DNA from: Bacteroidaceae bacterium
Lineage (GTDB): Bacteria; Bacteroidota; Bacteroidia; Bacteroidales; Bacteroidaceae
DNA: 34,299 nt
Reading direction: 5' to 3'
NCBI GenBank assembly: GCA_017481875.1
Contig: JAFUOP010000034.1
Location: 1-34,299 of the forward strand
The notes beneath the pieces were generated by a model. That model was not told the DNA's origin, ran no database searches, and was given only the letters and a program-made list of their open reading frames with translations. Below, piece by piece: positions 8,400 to 17,670 of the stretch. Position 1 is the stretch's first letter. Each line of letters starts with the position of its first letter. A program made the position numbers and the translations under genes.

Positions 8400-8438
8400 T
8401 AAAAGCTCCCTTTGGGGAGCTTTTATTATGCTAATGAT
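8387..8438. terminator. Shared bidirectional terminator overlapping both stop codons
   Basis: A perfect palindrome with 24-base arms (8387-8410 and 8415-8438) and a 4-base loop TTTG. Each arm ends in an A- or T-run, so the hairpin can stop transcription from both sides. It includes the last codons and stop of the ABC gene (stop 8397-8399) and of the GadC-like gene (stop 8431-8433). Confidence 0.92.
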
Positions 8439-9885
8439 CGTTGTGGAACGGCTCGAATTGTGAATCCTTGTCCACCCAGCTTGGCTTGCGCATTGCATAT
8501 ATTATAAAAGGTGCCACAACTACTATTATGCAACCTATTACAAGTACCGAGTACCACACGGCATTGCTGCCCACAGCAATCTGTGCAGGTGGTATGAAGC
8601 TAAGCACAAAGGCAAGCAGGCTGCCAAGGAATCCCACTCCGGAAACAATCCACATAACACAATTGCCTTTGCTGCCCAAGCGGAATGGGCGCGGAGTATC
8701 CTTCATACTATAACGCAGGTATATTGCAGCGGCAAACATCATAAGGTACATAATAAGATAGAGCAGTACTGTCAGCTGCGAAAGTATCTGGTAAAAGCTT
8801 TGTACCGATGGCATAACCACAAACAACAGGCTCAGCACGGTAACAGCACCGCCCTGTATGAGCAGAATATTCTTCTGCACCCCGAGCTTGTTGGTCTTTT
8901 GCATAAAGGGTGGTAAGTAGCCGGCCTTTCCCACAGCAAAAATACCTTTCGATGGGCCCGATACCCAGGTGAGCACACCGGCAAGCACACCAAAGGCAAG
9001 TGCAATAGCTATAATGGGCGACAGCCACGATGCGTGAATATAGGCAAAATAGTTGTCGAAGCCCACAAGCAGGCTCTGGGTGAGGTTGATATCCTTTTGC
9101 GGTATTATTATACCAAGTGAAAATGTTCCCAGTACAAAAATAAGCACCGTAATGATAGCACCCATAAACACGGCCTTGGGGTACTCCTTTGCAGGGTTGT
9201 TCATATCCTTAACGTGAATACCGGTCATCTCCATGCCGGCATAGAACAAGAATATTCCCGATGCAAGCACCAAATTATCGAGCTTTGTGATGTCGGGGAA
9301 GAAACTGCCGCCAAAATCCATTTGCGATTTTCCTCCCGATGCCAGGTACATTACCGCCAACACCATTAGCAGAAAGGCCGGGATAATGGTGCCCACAAGG
9401 CCACCGATTTTTGCCACCTTGCTCACCCAGCCAAGTCCTTTAAGCGATATATATGTTGCAGCCCAGTAGATTGCAAGCACCACGACGAGTGTGTAGAACT
9501 TGTTCGATGCAAGCAACATATCTTTGGCATCGTTGCTGCCAATGAATGCAAGCGACACTGCACCGAATGTAAGCACCGTGGGGTACCATATTGTGCTCTC
9601 AACCCATTGTAACCATATAGCAAGAAAGCCCATACGCTTTCCAAAGGCCTCGCCCACCCAACGGAACACGCCACCCTGCTTGTCCTGGAACATAGCAGCA
9701 AGCTCGGCTGCCACAAAAGATGTGGGTATGAGAAATACTATGGCAGCAAACAGATAATAAAATGCCGAGCTCACACCGTACTCGGCTTCGGCGGGTAGTC
9801 CGCGCAACGATACCACCGCTGTTACGTTCATAATAGCAAGGGTGGCAACTCCCAATTTCACGCTTTTTGTTAATGTAGAAGACAT
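8431..9885 (-). CDS. APC-family amino-acid antiporter, GadC-like
   Basis: Encodes 484 residues with about 12 membrane helices. It resembles the glutamate/GABA antiporter GadC along its length. Shared motifs are the early LIPTSFVAAELAAM and GGVFRWVGEAFG region, FFPDITKL, the helix 6 block IFLFYAGMEMTGIHVKDM followed by NPAKEYPKAVF, and GVLTWVSGPSKGIFAVGKAG. GadC exchanges external glutamate for internal GABA in acid resistance; related carriers exchange other amino acids, so the substrate is uncertain. The C-terminus is short (ending EPFHNDH) and lacks the long pH-gating plug of E. coli GadC. No gadB decarboxylase or glutaminase gene is next to it. It lies downstream of nifJ, separated by a strong terminator, so it needs its own promoter, which I could not place. 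Confidence 0.85.
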   Translation of the reverse strand: MSSTLTKSVKLGVATLAIMNVTAVVSLRGLPAEAEYGVSSAFYYLFAAIVFLIPTSFVAAELAAMFQDKQGGVFRWVGEAFGKRMGFLAIWLQWVESTIWYPTVLTFGAVSLAFIGSNDAKDMLLASNKFYTLVVVLAIYWAATYISLKGLGWVSKVAKIGGLVGTIIPAFLLMVLAVMYLASGGKSQMDFGGSFFPDITKLDNLVLASGIFLFYAGMEMTGIHVKDMNNPAKEYPKAVFMGAIITVLIFVLGTFSLGIIIPQKDINLTQSLLVGFDNYFAYIHASWLSPIIAIALAFGVLAGVLTWVSGPSKGIFAVGKAGYLPPFMQKTNKLGVQKNILLIQGGAVTVLSLLFVVMPSVQSFYQILSQLTVLLYLIMYLMMFAAAIYLRYSMKDTPRPFRLGSKGNCVMWIVSGVGFLGSLLAFVLSFIPPAQIAVGSNAVWYSVLVIGCIIVVVAPFIIYAMRKPSWVDKDSQFEPFHNDH

Positions 9886-9973
9886 ATATTATAATTTATG
9901 GTTAATAATGCTCCATTTTTTTTGAAATCTCCACATTTAATAACAGCCGGCTTGCAAAATTGGTTCTCATAAA

Positions 9974-10019
9974 TATAAATAAAGTATCCTTGCCACACGG
10001 CAAGGATACTTTATTTATA
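9974..10019 (-). terminator. Terminator of nifJ
   Basis: Perfect inverted repeat with 21-base arms (9974-9994 and 9999-10019) and loop ACAC, 18 bases beyond the nifJ stop codon. On the minus strand the GC-rich core (GTATCCTTGCC) is followed by an A/T tract. It isolates nifJ from the GadC-like gene that follows on the same strand. Confidence 0.9.
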
Positions 10020-10036
10020 ATAGGATTAATGTTTTA

Positions 10037-13000
10037 TTATTCCTCTTTGCTCCAGTCGAGTTTTGCCATACGCTGGTAGCTTGAGTAGCGTTTCTTTGCC
10101 ATACCCTCAGCTGCGTCGAACAACTCTTGTGCCTCTGCGGGGAACTGCTTTGCAAGTGATGCATAACGTACCTCGCCCTGCAAGAAGCTCTGGAATTTAT
10201 CCCACTGAGGCTCTTTGCTGTCGAGTGTGAAGGGGTTCTTGCCCTCCTCTTCGAGAGCGGGGTTGTAACGCCACAAGTGCCAGTAACCGCACTCAACGGC
10301 TGCGTTCTGCTCTGCCTGAGCCTTGCCCATACCTCTCTTGATACCGTGGTTGATACAAGGAGCATATGCGATAACCAAAGAAGGTCCGGGGTAAGCCTCA
10401 GCCTCGCGAATAGCCTTCAAGCACTGGTCGTAGCTTGCACCCATTGCAATCTGTGCAACATAAACATAGCCGTATGTTGTAGCAATCATACCAAGGTCTT
10501 TCTTGCGTATGCGTTTACCTGCAGCAGCAAACTTGGCAATAGCACCAAGAGGTGTTGATTTAGAAGCCTGTCCACCGGTGTTAGAATATACCTCGGTGTC
10601 GAGTACCAAAATGTTGATGTCCTCGCCCGATGCGATAACGTGGTCGAGACCACCGTAACCAATGTCGTAAGAAGCACCGTCGCCACCGATAATCCACTGT
10701 GAGCGTTTAACAATGTACTGCTTGATAGTGAGAATCTGCTTGCAGGTGTCGCAAGTGCAAGCCTCGCAAGCAGCAATGATAGCAGGAGCGATGCTCTTTG
10801 TAACCTCACCATTCTCTTTGTTGTCGAGCCACTGCTGTGCAAGGCCTTTAAGCTCGTCGCTGCAAGTGCTGCACTCCAATACCTTGCCAAAGAGCTCGGT
10901 CAAGCGTGTGCGCATCTTGTTCTCGGCAAGCTTCATACCAAGACCAAACTCGCAGAAGTCCTCAAAGAGTGAGTTGGCCCAAGCGGGTCCCTCGCCCTTC
11001 TCGTTTGTGCAGTAGGGTGTAGAAGGAACAGAAGCAGTGTAGATTGAAGAACAGCCTGTTGCGTTAGCTACAATCTGACGGTCGCCAAAGAGTTGTGTAA
11101 GCAATTTTACATAAGGTGTTTCACCACAACCCGAGCAAGCTCCTGAGAATTGGAACAAAGGTGTAGCAAACTGTGAGTTCTTGGGGTTGCTCTTAACATC
11201 AACAAGGTGTTGCTTGCTCTTAACGTTCTTGTAGCAGTAGTCCCAGTTTGCAGCCTCTGCTCTCTCTTGCTCCAAGGGAACCATTGTAAGTGCGGGGCCA
11301 CCGAGTTTGGGGTTGCCGGGGCAGATATCAACACAGTTGCCACAGCCCAAGCAGTCGAGAACGCCTACCTGAATGCGGAACTGCATGCCCTTAAGGGCTG
11401 CGGGAGCCTTCATCTCAATCTTAGCCGCGTTGAGGCCTGCAGCCTCGTTCTCGTCCATTACGAAAGGACGTATACAGCCGTGGGGGCAAACATAAGAACA
11501 TCTGTTACACTGAATACATTTTTCAGCGTCCCATTTGGGAACAAATGCGCTCACACCGCGTTTCTCATAAGCCGATGTGCCAAGAGGCCAAGTACCGTCG
11601 GCAATCTGCAAGTAAGCCGAAACGGGGAGGCTGTCGCCCTTCTGTGCGTTGATGGGGCGAACGAAGTTTGTAATGAACTCGGGCTCGTCTCTCTCCTCTG
11701 CAACGTCTGCGGGGAGGTTTGCCCAAGCTGCATCAACAGTAAGCTGCTTGTACTCGCCACCGCGCTCAACAGCTGCGTTGTTCTTGTCAACCACGTCTTG
11801 TCCCTTCTTACCGTAAGACTTAACGATGAACTTCTTCATCTGCTCAATAGCAAGGTCAACGGGGATAACCTCTGTGATGCGGAAGAATGCGCTCTGGAGA
11901 ATAGTGTTTGTGCGGTTGCCCAAGCCAATCTCCTGTGCAATCTTTGTTGCGTTTATGTAGTAAACAGTAATGTTGTTCTCTGCAAAATATCTCTTTATGT
12001 CGTTGGGTAGGTTCTTAACGAGCTCCTCACCCTCCCATACAGTATTCAAAAGGAATGTACCGCCCTTCTGCAAGCCACGGATAACGTCGTACATACGCAA
12101 GTATGCCTGTACGTGGCAAGCAACAAAGTTAGGAGTGTTTACCAAGTATGTAGAACGAATGGGCTTGTCGCCGAAACGCAAGTGTGAGCAGGTGAAACCT
12201 CCCGATTTCTTAGAGTCGTATGAGAAGTATGCCTGGCAGTGCTTGTCGGTGTTCTCACCGATAATCTTGATAGAGTTCTTGTTTGCACCCACAGTACCGT
12301 CAGCACCAAGGCCGTAGAACTTAGCCTCGAACATACCATCGACAACTGCAATCTCCTCTTTCTTGGGAAGTGATGTAAATGTAACATCGTCCTCAATACC
12401 TACTGTAAAGTGGTTCTTGGGAGTGGGCAATGCAAGGTTCTCGTAGATAGACATAATAATCGCAGGAGTGGTGTCGCAAGAACCGATACCGAAGCGGCCG
12501 CCTACGATTGTGGGGTTGATAGCCTTCAACTCCTCGCAGCTTGAGAAGGCCTCAACAACATCGAGGTAGAGGGGCTCACCGTTGCAGCCGGGCTCTTTTG
12601 TGCGGTCGAGAACAGCTATGCGCTTAACAGTTTTGGGAGTAACTGCTGCAAGATATTTGAGTGAGAAAGGACGGTAGAGGTGTACGCTGATAAGGCCCAC
12701 CTTCTCGCCTTTGGCCATCAAGTAGTCAATAGCCTCTTTAGCAGCCTCGGTAGCAGAACCCATAACCACGATTACGCGGTCGGCATCTTCGGCTCCGTAG
12801 TATGTGAAAGGAGCATATTTGCGGCCTGTGATAGCAGAAATCTGGTTCATGTAATCTGCAACAATGTCGGGCACTGCATCGTAGAACTTGTTAACAACCT
12901 CTTTGTGAGCAAAGAATGTTTCGGGGTTCTCTGCTGTACCGCGAATAACGGGTGAAGAGGGGCTCAACGCAGTGTCGCGGAACTGCTGAATGCTGTTCCA

Positions 13001-13594
13001 ATCAACAAGGGGAGCAATATCCTCTTGCTCAAGCAACTCAATTTTCTGAATCTCGTGCGATGTGCGGAAGCCATCGAAGAAGTTCAAGAAAGGTATGCGG
13101 CTCTTAATTGTTGAAAGGTGAGCAACGGCGGCAAGGTCCATAACCTCCTGTACCGAGCCCTCTGCCAACATAGCAAAACCGGTCTGGCGGCACGCCATAA
13201 CGTCCATGTGGTCGCCAAAGATACAGAGTGAGCTACCTGCCAAAGAACGTGCCGATACGTGGAACACGCTGGGGAGCATCTCACCTGCAATTTTGTACAT
13301 ATTAGGAATCATAAGCAACAATCCCTGAGAAGCTGTAAAGGTGGTTGTTAGCGCACCTGCCTGCAATGAACCGTGAACAGCACCTGCTGCACCGCCCTCA
13401 GACTGCATCTCCTGTACCAAAACTGTCTCGCCGAAAAGATTTTTACGGCCTTGAGCAGCCCACTCATCAACATACTCAGCCATTGTAGAAGAGGGAGTGA
13501 TGGGGTAGATTGCTGCTACCTCGGAAAACATGTACGCAATGTGTGCTGCGGCCTGGTTTCCGTCACAAGTGATAAATTTCTTTGCTTTTGTCAT
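10037..13594 (-). CDS. nifJ: Pyruvate:ferredoxin (flavodoxin) oxidoreductase
   Basis: A single-chain PFOR of 1185 residues, the usual length. It oxidises pyruvate and CoA to acetyl-CoA and CO2, passing electrons to ferredoxin, the central pyruvate step of anaerobes. Domains in order: the pyruvate-binding domain (from residue 1, with YPITPSSTMAEYVDEWA), the second TPP-related domain, the gamma-like domain (from about 430, GLGADGTVGANKNSIKIIGE), two ferredoxin-type 4Fe-4S motifs (C693, C696, C699, C703 and C748, C751, C754, C758), and the TPP-binding domain with the CSGCGETPY cysteines and IGGDGASYDIGYGG. Codon use avoids ATA and prefers C-ending codons, as expected for an abundant enzyme. It stands alone between its own -7 element and terminator. 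Confidence 0.97.
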   Translation of the reverse strand: MTKAKKFITCDGNQAAAHIAYMFSEVAAIYPITPSSTMAEYVDEWAAQGRKNLFGETVLVQEMQSEGGAAGAVHGSLQAGALTTTFTASQGLLLMIPNMYKIAGEMLPSVFHVSARSLAGSSLCIFGDHMDVMACRQTGFAMLAEGSVQEVMDLAAVAHLSTIKSRIPFLNFFDGFRTSHEIQKIELLEQEDIAPLVDWNSIQQFRDTALSPSSPVIRGTAENPETFFAHKEVVNKFYDAVPDIVADYMNQISAITGRKYAPFTYYGAEDADRVIVVMGSATEAAKEAIDYLMAKGEKVGLISVHLYRPFSLKYLAAVTPKTVKRIAVLDRTKEPGCNGEPLYLDVVEAFSSCEELKAINPTIVGGRFGIGSCDTTPAIIMSIYENLALPTPKNHFTVGIEDDVTFTSLPKKEEIAVVDGMFEAKFYGLGADGTVGANKNSIKIIGENTDKHCQAYFSYDSKKSGGFTCSHLRFGDKPIRSTYLVNTPNFVACHVQAYLRMYDVIRGLQKGGTFLLNTVWEGEELVKNLPNDIKRYFAENNITVYYINATKIAQEIGLGNRTNTILQSAFFRITEVIPVDLAIEQMKKFIVKSYGKKGQDVVDKNNAAVERGGEYKQLTVDAAWANLPADVAEERDEPEFITNFVRPINAQKGDSLPVSAYLQIADGTWPLGTSAYEKRGVSAFVPKWDAEKCIQCNRCSYVCPHGCIRPFVMDENEAAGLNAAKIEMKAPAALKGMQFRIQVGVLDCLGCGNCVDICPGNPKLGGPALTMVPLEQERAEAANWDYCYKNVKSKQHLVDVKSNPKNSQFATPLFQFSGACSGCGETPYVKLLTQLFGDRQIVANATGCSSIYTASVPSTPYCTNEKGEGPAWANSLFEDFCEFGLGMKLAENKMRTRLTELFGKVLECSTCSDELKGLAQQWLDNKENGEVTKSIAPAIIAACEACTCDTCKQILTIKQYIVKRSQWIIGGDGASYDIGYGGLDHVIASGEDINILVLDTEVYSNTGGQASKSTPLGAIAKFAAAGKRIRKKDLGMIATTYGYVYVAQIAMGASYDQCLKAIREAEAYPGPSLVIAYAPCINHGIKRGMGKAQAEQNAAVECGYWHLWRYNPALEEEGKNPFTLDSKEPQWDKFQSFLQGEVRYASLAKQFPAEAQELFDAAEGMAKKRYSSYQRMAKLDWSKEE

Positions 13595-13718
13595 AGTGCA
13601 ATTAAATTATATGAAAATAATATTGATATTCAGTGTGTAAAAAAGTGTCCCGATAACCACAATTTGCAACAACCGCCTTTGTGCTTTGCGAGTTGTGTGC
13701 TCTGTTGTAGAAATCATA

Positions 13719-13726
13719 CAAAAATA
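13719..13726 (-). promoter_or_regulatory. -7 promoter element for nifJ
   Basis: The minus strand reads TATTTTTG, an exact TAnnTTTG match. It would give nifJ a leader of about 120 bases. No clear -33 box is visible. It lies back to back with the plus-strand element at 13771-13778. Confidence 0.45.
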
Positions 13727-13770
13727 CAAAATAATTGGGAATATTTCCTATAAAAGCAACTTAAAAAGAT

Positions 13771-13778
13771 TATATTTG
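13771..13778 (+). promoter_or_regulatory. -7 promoter element for the GHL10 gene
   Basis: TATATTTG matches TAnnTTTG exactly. The ATG codons at 13796 and 13799 follow only 17-20 bases later, so the transcript would have a very short leader of about ten bases. Confidence 0.5.
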
Positions 13779-13795
13779 TAATAATTTTGGTGATA

Positions 13796-15460
13796 ATGAT
13801 GCAAAAAGTAATAAAAATAGCCCTTTTGTTGCTTGTTTCCGTTGGTGCAATGGCGCAAAAGGCTCCTTCTCCTAAGTATGAATATAGAGCCGTGTGGCTC
13901 ACAACCATAGAAAATCTCGACTGGCCTAAAACAATCGTTGAGGCTCCTGCAGATACGTTGGCTCAGCAAAACGAGCTTGTAAACCTGCTCGATTCTCTCC
14001 AAGCACTTAATGTAAATACAGTGCTGTTGCAGGTGCGTGTGCGTGGCGACCTCATCTACCCATCGGCAATAGAGCCTTTTTCTTATGTTTTTACCGGAAT
14101 ATCGGGTAAAAGCCCGGGCTACGACCCTCTTGCTTTTGCCATAGAGGAGTGCCACAGGCGCGGTATGCAGCTGCACGCCTGGTTGGTTACTCTGCCGCTT
14201 GGCAAGAAAGAGCACATTAAACGCTTGGGCGCACGTGCTTTGCCACGTACCTCTGCAAGGCTTTGCACGCTTTACAAAGATAGTTGGTATATGGAACCCG
14301 GTAACCCTGCCACAGCCGATTATATATGTCGCATAGCCGAGGAGATAACCACTAATTACAATGTCGATGGCATTCACCTCGACTATGTCCGCTACCCCGA
14401 CCGCACAGACGGTTATCCCGATTCAAAGCTCCACCGCGTCTATGGTAAGGGGCTGTCCCTTGCTTCGTGGCGTAGGGCCAATATAACAAATATCGCTAAA
14501 AAGGTCTATTCCACGGTAAAGAACATAAAGCCCTGGGTGCGTGTCAGTTGTGCGCCGCTTGGCAAGTACGGCGACCTCACCTGCTATAGCTCTTATGGCT
14601 GGAATGCCTATGAGACCGTCTTTCAAGAGGCGCAGAATTGGCTTCGCGATGGTTATATGGATATTCTCTTTCCGATGCTCTATTTTAAGGGAAATAATTT
14701 CTATCCCTTTGTGCTCGATTGGCAGGAGAATGCTCACGGCAGGCACATAGTGCCGGGCGTGGGTGTTTATCGTTTGTTGCCCGAGTATGGTGGCTGGCCC
14801 TCTGTGGAGGTTCAGCGGCAGCTTTCAACGTCGCGCTCTGCGGGCACTGCGGGCACTGCACTTTTCCGTGCAGAGCACATACTGAACAGTGAGCCGGCTT
14901 CGGCGGTGTATTCCTTGGTGTATGGCAAGGGGGCTCTTGTTCCGCCTCTTTCTTGGGCTTCTGTTGCTGCTCCGCAGGCACCCGGCTCATTGTCGGTTGA
15001 TAGGGTGGGCGACAGTTTTAAACTTTCCTGGGGCAGTGTGCCACCGCCCGAGAAACACCCTGCTACGCGCTACAACGTGTATGCCTCCATTGACAGTGTT
15101 GTGGATATTAATAATATTGATAACCTTGTGTGCACAACAACCGATAACTCCTTTGTGTGGGAGTGCCGCACGAATGCTGCTCTTGCTATTGCTGTTACGG
15201 CTGTCGATGCTTATGGTCGCGAGAGTGCTCCTGTTCTTTGGAGTTGCAAAGCACTAAACACTTCTGCCGAAGAACTTCTTCTTCCCGAGCCTTGTGCCCC
15301 GGGGTTGCGCGTGGACATTTACGATATTTACGGCCGTTGCCTTCATTCGGGGCAATACAAAACACGCATTGTTGTGGCCGGGCTTTTGCCGGGCGATTAC
15401 CTGCTGAAAGTCTATGGTCGCGACGGCAAGGTGCTGAGTACAAGGTATTTCCGCAGATAA
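13796..15460 (+). CDS. Secreted glycosidase-like GHL10 (DUF187) protein with FN3 and C-terminal sorting-like tail
   Basis: Encodes 554 residues (553 from the ATG at 13799). A signal peptide (VIKIALLLLVSVGAMAQ) is followed by a GHL10 domain (about 22-345) with the family landmarks EYRAVWLTTIENLDWPKT, VLLQVRVRGDLIYPS, HRRGMQLHAWLV, the strand NVDGIHLDYVRYPD and MDILFPMLYFKG. Acidic residues in HLDYVRYPD are good candidates for catalysis. The natural substrate of the family is not well defined; some related proteins act on peptidoglycan-type glycans. A fibronectin type III-like domain (about 395-480) and a C-terminal beta module (RVDIYDIYGRCLHSGQ to STRYFRR) like type IX secretion tails follow. 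The gene stands alone between its own promoter and a shared terminator. Confidence 0.9.
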   Translation: MMQKVIKIALLLLVSVGAMAQKAPSPKYEYRAVWLTTIENLDWPKTIVEAPADTLAQQNELVNLLDSLQALNVNTVLLQVRVRGDLIYPSAIEPFSYVFTGISGKSPGYDPLAFAIEECHRRGMQLHAWLVTLPLGKKEHIKRLGARALPRTSARLCTLYKDSWYMEPGNPATADYICRIAEEITTNYNVDGIHLDYVRYPDRTDGYPDSKLHRVYGKGLSLASWRRANITNIAKKVYSTVKNIKPWVRVSCAPLGKYGDLTCYSSYGWNAYETVFQEAQNWLRDGYMDILFPMLYFKGNNFYPFVLDWQENAHGRHIVPGVGVYRLLPEYGGWPSVEVQRQLSTSRSAGTAGTALFRAEHILNSEPASAVYSLVYGKGALVPPLSWASVAAPQAPGSLSVDRVGDSFKLSWGSVPPPEKHPATRYNVYASIDSVVDINNIDNLVCTTTDNSFVWECRTNAALAIAVTAVDAYGRESAPVLWSCKALNTSAEELLLPEPCAPGLRVDIYDIYGRCLHSGQYKTRIVVAGLLPGDYLLKVYGRDGKVLSTRYFRR

Positions 15461-15467
15461 ATACTTG

Positions 15468-15502
15468 CATTAAACCCAAACAGGTCCTGTTTGGGTTTAA
15501 TG
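15468..15502. terminator. Shared bidirectional terminator (GHL10 gene / MCE gene)
   Basis: Perfect 17-base inverted repeat (15468-15484 and 15486-15502) centred on T15485, between two convergent genes whose stop codons lie 8 and 17 bases away. A-rich and T-rich arms flank a CCC/GGG core, and a T-rich tract follows on the plus strand. Confidence 0.85.
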
Positions 15503-15518
15503 GGCTTTTATATCTGTT

Positions 15519-16418
15519 TTATTTATCCTTCCCTCCGAATATCGAAAAGTGAACATATCTTTTAGGGTTCTGTTTAAGGTCGGTTAGCAGAGCGTTGGCT
15601 GCGCTGCAGGTGCTGTCGAGCTTGTTGTAAAGTGTGTTGTCTTTTAGCAACATTCCGGCTGTGCCTTGCCCGTCGTTCAGTGCACGGGTTATGCTTTCAA
15701 GGTTGTTCAGCGTGCTCTCGAGCGATGCAAAAAGTTGCTTGTAATCGACATCTTTTATTTGCGACGACACAGCAAGCACATCATTCTCCATCTGCACCAT
15801 ACGCTCTGTAATCTGTGGAATGTCCTTGCCGAGCAGTGCATTTATTTGTGCTGTGGTTGTGGTGAGGTCGTCTGTAAGTTTTTCTACATTTTTAATGGAA
15901 TTGCGCAACTCTGGCGTTGCGAGCAGTGTGTTGAGTGATGTCAGAATAGAATCAACCTTGGGAATCATATTTGTTACCGAAGGTATGACATCGCCCATCT
16001 CTCCTTGCAGTCCCTTGTTCAGTTTTCCTTCAATGGTGTCGCCCGGAGCTATAAACTTGCTACTGTTGCTCAATATTATGCTCACATCGCAGCCTCCGAG
16101 CATATGATTGTTCACCTCGGCATAACTGCCTTGCGGAATTCGCAGTCTTTTATCTAAGTCGATGGTAACGATGACGTTTTTCATATTCTCAAAGTCGTAG
16201 CTTATCCCCTGCACGTTGCCGGCTTTGTAGCCGTTGAGATAAATAGGGCTTGAATTTACAATTTGCCCTATATTGTCGAATCTTACATAGTATCGTTCTC
16301 CGTCTTTGAAAAGGTCTATTCCTTTGAAAAAGTTTATCATTAAATATATGAGCAACAGGGTTATAACACCTATTGCGCCCACAATAAACTCTTTGCTGTA
16401 TTTAATTTTCTTCGCCAT
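15519..16418 (-). CDS. MCE/MlaD-family lipid-transport protein
   Basis: Encodes 299 residues. A single membrane anchor (about 11-31, FIVGAIGVITLLLIYLMINFF) is followed by one MCE domain (about 38-118, with YYVRFDNIGQIVNSSPIYLN and the RIPQGSYAEV strand) and a long helical region (about 135-275) likely to form a coiled coil or tube. MlaD-type proteins are substrate-binding parts of ABC systems that move phospholipids between inner and outer membranes. Partner genes for an Mla ATPase and permease (mlaE/mlaF) are not in this window. It begins 52 bases after the amidase gene and is the last gene of the leu-amidase-MCE run. The downstream terminator is shared with the GHL10 gene. Confidence 0.9.
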   Translation of the reverse strand: MAKKIKYSKEFIVGAIGVITLLLIYLMINFFKGIDLFKDGERYYVRFDNIGQIVNSSPIYLNGYKAGNVQGISYDFENMKNVIVTIDLDKRLRIPQGSYAEVNNHMLGGCDVSIILSNSSKFIAPGDTIEGKLNKGLQGEMGDVIPSVTNMIPKVDSILTSLNTLLATPELRNSIKNVEKLTDDLTTTTAQINALLGKDIPQITERMVQMENDVLAVSSQIKDVDYKQLFASLESTLNNLESITRALNDGQGTAGMLLKDNTLYNKLDSTCSAANALLTDLKQNPKRYVHFSIFGGKDK

Positions 16419-16470
16419 AATCGTTGTTATTTACTATTTAGATAATTAACAATTATATGCCATTGTTTGG

Positions 16471-17670
16471 CTATTTCTGTTTTTTGTATATCTCAATAGC
16501 CTCTTTGGTGTTTACTTTTTTACCGTCGATAAATGCTACAATAAACGCCTCTTTGAATTTTGCTGAAATCTCTTTGCGTTTTTTTGATATAAACTCATAG
16601 TCGCAGCTCTCGCCATATGTGTATTTGTACATGCCATTCTCTTTGTAATAGCTTGCCTTAACCCCCTTCAGGCGGCTGTCGTTCTCTTTAAGTTTGTTGC
16701 CCGCTGTGAGTATTTGCACTTTGAAAACAGGCTTTCCACTGTTCTTGTTTGCTGTAGCAGCTTTCTGCTTGCCGGCTGTCGAAGGCTTTTCTTCTGCCGC
16801 TTTTTTCTCGGCAACAGTGGTGCCGGCTTGGCTTTTTATACTTTTTTTGTGGTTGCGGTAGTAGCTCGCAAAGCCGTTGAAAATACCTTTGGCAAGGGCT
16901 TTCTGCCCGTTTTTTGATGCGATATATTTTTCTTCGGTGGGGTTCGATATAAAACCTACCTCTACAAGAATGCTTGGCATAACAGTCTTGTGCAGCACCA
17001 GGAATCCTGCCGACGACACACCGCGGTTGTGCAGCTTGGTGCTGTTTACCATTCCTTTTTGCACAGCTTCGGCAAGTGCTATGCTCTTTTCCATGTCGTG
17101 GTTGCGAATGAGCTCAAAAATAATATAGCTCTCGCTCGACTTTGGGTCAAATCCCATATACGTCTCCTCAAAGTTATCTTCCAGCCTGATAACCTCGTTC
17201 TCATACATAGCAGCCGCTTTGGCCTCGGCACTGCTGCCCGAGCCCAATGTGAAAGTTTCGCAGCCACGCGCTTTCCTCGACTTCGATGCGTTTGAGTGAA
17301 TCGATATAAAAAGGTCCGCTTTTGCTTCATTGGCTATGGCTGCACGTCGTGCAAGGGGTATCTTTACGTCTGTAGTGCGTGTGTATATAACTTTTACCTC
17401 GGGAAACTCATTCTTAATCATATCTCCCAAGGCTTTAGACACATTCATATTTACAAACTTCTCTTTAGTTCTCTTGCCCGGTGCTCCGGGGTCTATTCCA
17501 CCGTGCCCGGGGTCTATCACCACAGTAAAGGGCTTTTTCTGCCCCTTTTGTGCCAAGGCACGTTGCGGCACTGCTGTGGTGAACAGCAGTGCTGCAAATA
17601 TCAGCCATGTATGAAACAAATTTTGTGTCAAAAAATATCTTATTTGTTGTTTATGTAGTTTACAATCCAT
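16471..17670 (-). CDS. N-acetylmuramoyl-L-alanine amidase (Amidase_3) with SPOR-like C-terminus
   Basis: Encodes 399 residues. A signal sequence (hydrophobic part [20 protein letters not shown], about 22-41) precedes a zinc-dependent Amidase_3 domain (about 48-275). The zinc site is visible as H56 in [10 protein letters not shown], the acidic residue in the EVIRLEDN region, and the histidine of [11 protein letters not shown]; the catalytic glutamate is in [10 protein letters not shown]. The enzyme cuts the bond between N-acetylmuramate and the peptide stem in the periplasm. An Ala/Lys-rich linker leads to a C-terminal module ([14 protein letters not shown] to [13 protein letters not shown]) that looks like a SPOR domain, which binds denuded glycan at division sites. 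The ATG at 17670 lies 31 bases inside the end of leuB. No later ATG keeps the signal sequence, so overlap and translational coupling are likely. Confidence 0.92.
   Translation of the reverse strand: MDCKLHKQQIRYFLTQNLFHTWLIFAALLFTTAVPQRALAQKGQKKPFTVVIDPGHGGIDPGAPGKRTKEKFVNMNVSKALGDMIKNEFPEVKVIYTRTTDVKIPLARRAAIANEAKADLFISIHSNASKSRKARGCETFTLGSGSSAEAKAAAMYENEVIRLEDNFEETYMGFDPKSSESYIIFELIRNHDMEKSIALAEAVQKGMVNSTKLHNRGVSSAGFLVLHKTVMPSILVEVGFISNPTEEKYIASKNGQKALAKGIFNGFASYYRNHKKSIKSQAGTTVAEKKAAEEKPSTAGKQKAATANKNSGKPVFKVQILTAGNKLKENDSRLKGVKASYYKENGMYKYTYGESCDYEFISKKRKEISAKFKEAFIVAFIDGKKVNTKEAIEIYKKQK

Noticed and set aside
11207-12010. 267-codon open frame on the plus strand
   Set aside because: Lies wholly antisense to nifJ, is cysteine/valine/leucine-rich in the way expected from the complement of its biased codons, and has no promoter or domain.
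13748-14377. 209-codon minus-strand frame
   Set aside because: Antisense to the GHL10 gene and spans its promoter; no family resemblance.
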